Assembly: GCF_028554725.1 (NCBI RefSeq)
Contig: NC_071669.1
Location: 45,964,501 to 46,028,500 of the forward strand
Direction: 5' to 3'
Length of the DNA stretch: 64,000 nt
Origin: Zeugodacus cucurbitae
Taxonomy: Eukaryota > Arthropoda > Insecta > Diptera > Tephritidae
Each line of letters starts with the position of its first letter. Positions within the stretch are counted from its first letter, which is position 1. A program made the translations under genes and the position numbers. A model generated the notes under the pieces. That model worked only from the letters and a program-made list of their open reading frames with translations. It did not search any database and was not told the origin of the DNA. Of this stretch, positions 60,955-64,000 are shown piece after piece.

Positions 60955-61975
60955 ATGTTGTACCCAAAGTTCTCCGCGCTCCGGACGACACCAACTTTGG
61001 TACTTAACTTCTTACTGCATATAGCACCCGTGGACATAGCGGGAAGGTGCTTGACCGCGAAAGCTGCTATCAGACTTAGGGAATTCGGGTTTATAGACGA
61101 GTGCGTGCTTGAACACTCAAGAATCCTCGCACACTTCACACTCCAGAGCCCAGGCAAACAACTTCTCTGTTCTTATTCCTTCAAGGGTTTATTTGGGCGG
61201 GAAGGAGTCGCTAGAGGAGAGGCGCGGAAAAGGTGGGTGGGGAATTCCGCATCCATCTTAGTTTCAGGCTTCCCGACTATTTCAGCGTTTTTCAGCGGAA
61301 GTGGCTGCTATTAAGGCAGCGACGTATATATTGCTTCGGAGCGCACCAACCTTTAGGGGTGACGATCCATTCGGATAGTAGATCGGCGATGCTAGCCTTG
61401 AGTTCACTGACTATGGATAAGGAATGTCCATCTTCACTGTCGGTGGCATCGTTATACTTTTAAATTAGATTAGTCTAGGTTCCTCCTGGTCACAGCGGAA
61501 TCGGGGGAAATTGTGGCTGGTGAACTTGCACGATGGGCCTCGCCTGAGCTGGGCAGGCGCTGGTCAGTCACCAGCACTTGCGCAGTCGCAAGATCCTTCT
61601 GGCTTAAGGTAAACCGCGGGAGATCTACCGAGCTCTTCGCCCTCAGTAAAGTTTGCCTCTCCTTAGTCGTAGGGGTTCTTACTGACCATTGTACCGGACG
61701 CTAGCTGTAGAAGCTGCTTGTAGGAGGATGAGGTGGAATCATCTCATCACTTTCTTCTGGAACGTGCCGCCTTTGCGAGATGAAGAAATATATTTCTTGG
61801 ATCTTACTTTTTCGAACAAGCTCGCGAAATAGCGAATTTAGAAGTTAAAAATCTATGCAGATTTGTAATAGACTCCTAATTGCTAATCTAGGAGGGGCTT
61901 TACAAAGGACTGCCTTCCAAAGTCTACGTGTATTTCCCTTTTGGAAACAGCTTTACAACTTAACCTATCCTAAAG
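60955..61975 (+). mobile_element. non-LTR retrotransposon relic, RNase H and tail (best-preserved copy)
   Basis: Words in order: ALRTTPTLVLNFLLHIAPVD, IAGRCLTAKAAIRLREFGF, an RNase H start (SAEVAAIKAATYILLRS), VTIHSDSRSAMLALSSL with an active-site Asp, a PGHSGIGGN.. word near 61486-61515, and the FLLE.AAFAR-type His/Cys tail near 61755-61780. The 3' end has the GGAAACAGCTTTACAAC word also found at 2420 and 10550. Frame breaks are frequent. It is 5'-truncated, lacking the reverse transcriptase. Clade (I-supergroup with RNase H) is inferred from motifs. Confidence 0.82.
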
Positions 61976-64000
61976 TAAACTTCATTAGAACGTATCTCGC
62001 TCGCGGAGGGATCACTTCCAAGATATTCGAGTCTACGCAACCGAAACGAATCCTGATTTGAATTCGACTGAAAACTGTTGTCATATTATAAACCAAAAAC
62101 TATAGGAAATATTTTCATACTTTTTTTCCTACTCCTAAGGTTCTCCAAAAAGCAGCATTAAATTTCGGGGCTTTCAAATTCTATTTTACTCCAGTACTTA
62201 CTTTAAGTACTCCAATCCCGAAAGCTTTAAAATGCTCGTATGTGTTTCCAAAACTACTTCTTCTCTAGGGTACGTAAGCGACCATGTGAGTCAAGAGATT
62301 GCTCTTCAATTATTCTCATACGAACAACAAATTATTACCAAATTTTCGATTTAATGGTAACCAAATTTCCATATGTTACTAAACATAGAATAAAATTTAT
62401 TGTTACAATCCTGTTCGATTGGTCTAAAAATTGTCCTTCCACAATGCGTGTACTAATTTACTTATTCGATGAAAATAATCTGAGTATCCCTTACATATGC
62501 ATATAGCGAGTAAATAAATAAACTCGAAGGTAACGCATAATATTTACCACTTAATTTTAGGAAATAAAAGAGTCATTCGGGCAATTTTTCATCGAACGCC
62601 CCGAATATTAACACGTCTCATTGGGGAAGCTCTTGAGGGTGTAATACAAAGCAAATAAAATAAATCAAATCACAGGGCACCGCATCCAAGAAGGCACTCC
62701 AAGTCGAGCCAATTCAACGCAGTGAGTGGCATGCCGAGCATTGCCGTGACGTGCCACAGCGTTACATACTGTTCATGCCATATGGGTGGCGACGCAGCAT
62801 GTGAGGCGCATTGCAGCGCAATCAGTTTGTGAAATTTCCACATATGTGATTGTTGTTGCTGTTGTTTTTATTTTGTTGACTATTTTCGGTTTTCATGCGG
62901 CAAAAAGTTTTGCCAACCAACAAAATTTATGCGCGCACGTCATTCATGCCGCACCATCCCCTCCACAGCTAATGCGCGCACGTATACGCGCTACGCATGA
63001 GTCCTTTCAATAACGCCCTCAACGCATGTGGCGGGGTGAGTGGGGGGTCGGCTGGCACACCAAAGCAAATAATTCATTCGAAATGTGAATGAAATGAAAT
63101 AAAATAAAATCATTTACAAAATTATTGCGTGGAGTGGGTAAGGCGGCACTCAACAAGCGGAGGGCTGTATTAAATTTCAGCGACTTATATACATATGTGA
63201 ATTGTGCGTAAGTATGTGCGCGTGTGTGTGTGACCTTGGTATGCGTGGCGCAGATTTTCACTCTCCAACACCCTCATTATTTTCTGACGCCTTTACCATA
63301 CAAATCCGAATTAATATATGCGCACACGCACACATGAAAACTAATCGAAAGGGTGTCATTATTTCCTACTTTGCAACAACACGCCGCCCGACGCGCCGCT
63401 TGAGTGGAACCCGCTCACGCTCTACACATATGCGTAGCGCTGACTGACTGATGAATTATTGTGACAGGCCGCAGAAAACCTATTAAATTTGCGTCTAGAT
63501 GGCACTACTTAAATTTGTCAAAATGTCTTTTTTTACGCGCGCCCAACGCTCAGCGCGCAACCGGTTTTGGTGTGGTCGCTGGCAAATGTGGAATTGGATA
63601 CTCGCACGCACACTCATAGCTCACGTGCTTCGATGGCAAAAGTCTCGAAAACAACAACAACAACAACCACACCAATAGCAATAATAGCCAGCGCGAAACT
63701 TTGATTGATATCGAAATGTCACGCAGAAGCGCATGTGGCTAATAGGCCCTGCGGTTCCAGCCATTTGCTATTCTAACATTCCGTTTGCCTTTTACCGTTT
63801 ACCATTTGCTATGTTAGCGAATTGATTTCGGCTCGTGAATTGGCCACCATTTGTTGGCGCGAAATTATTGTGTGAAAAATTAAATCCGCTCAGCGCACAG
63901 CTGCTACGGTGTAAAGCCATTTTTTTAACTCCAAACATATGTACACAGATACAGTTGTATGCATGTGTGTTTGTATTAGAAGTTCATATGTGATATTCGT
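61976..64000. other. intronic DNA; single-copy block about 62670-63950
   Basis: 61976-62660 is AT-rich. From about 62670 to the end the DNA is GC-richer, single-copy, with GCGC, CACGC and CAACAACAA words (candidate regulatory block). No acceptor with a homeodomain-coding exon is present. CA/TG runs occur at about 63210-63232. Confidence 0.45.

Larger units (their letters stand above)
44769..64000 (+). other. intron 3 of the Iroquois-class gene, 5' part (at least 19,232 bp)
   Basis: It begins with GTAAGTG at 44769; no acceptor followed by a homeodomain exon was found before the window ends. It contains dispersed repeats D, E and F, an RTE fragment, a foldback MITE, a mariner relic and a retrotransposon relic, separated by single-copy blocks. 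Confidence 0.85.

Noticed and set aside
44769..64000. Search for the homeodomain exon of the Iroquois gene
   Set aside because: No frame encoding a TALE homeodomain (for example a WFANARRRL-type word) was seen on the + strand; it must lie beyond the window.
1..64000. CRISPR arrays, rRNA, tRNA and bacterial-type operons
   Set aside because: No regularly spaced direct repeats, no tRNA cloverleaf or rRNA words were recognised; the window is eukaryotic.

Overview
The window reads as nuclear DNA of a higher (cyclorrhaphous) fly. It has AT-rich introns of almost 20 kb, GTAAGT donors and pyrimidine-AG acceptors, abundant TATATG and CA/TG microsatellites, and decayed dipteran transposons. The repeat content and the protein sequence fit an acalyptrate such as a tephritid fruit fly; that placement is an inference. 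No bacterial or viral feature was seen.

One host gene is recognisable: the 5' half of an Iroquois-complex homeobox gene (araucan/caupolican class) on the + strand. Its coding exons are 5702-5752, 25720-26322 and 44647-44768. They join in frame (phases 0, 0, then 2) into 258 codons plus two bases. The homeodomain and the C-terminal Iro box must lie beyond base 64000. The probable promoter and leader precede the start codon (about 3560-5701). Introns 1, 2 and 3 are 19,967 bp, 18,324 bp and at least 19,232 bp.

The most conspicuous structure is in intron 1: a 6,873-bp head-to-tail tandem duplication (10447-17319 and 17320-24192). The two copies looked identical wherever compared, so it is either very recent or an assembly artefact. 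The introns also hold transposon relics: at least three independent pieces of one RNase H-bearing non-LTR family (one of them doubled by the duplication), two RTE-clade fragments, mariner relics (three well supported), one Tc1-like relic, two pogo-like TIR elements, a 305-bp foldback MITE inserted at TA at the end of an RTE fragment, and five or more copies of a roughly 1.1-kb dispersed repeat with hairpins at both ends.

Between the repeats lie blocks of single-copy DNA with less AT and many CAGC/TTGC words. Given the known biology of the Iroquois locus, where large gene-poor intervals carry tissue enhancers, these are the best candidates for cis-regulatory modules, but nothing in the sequence alone proves activity.
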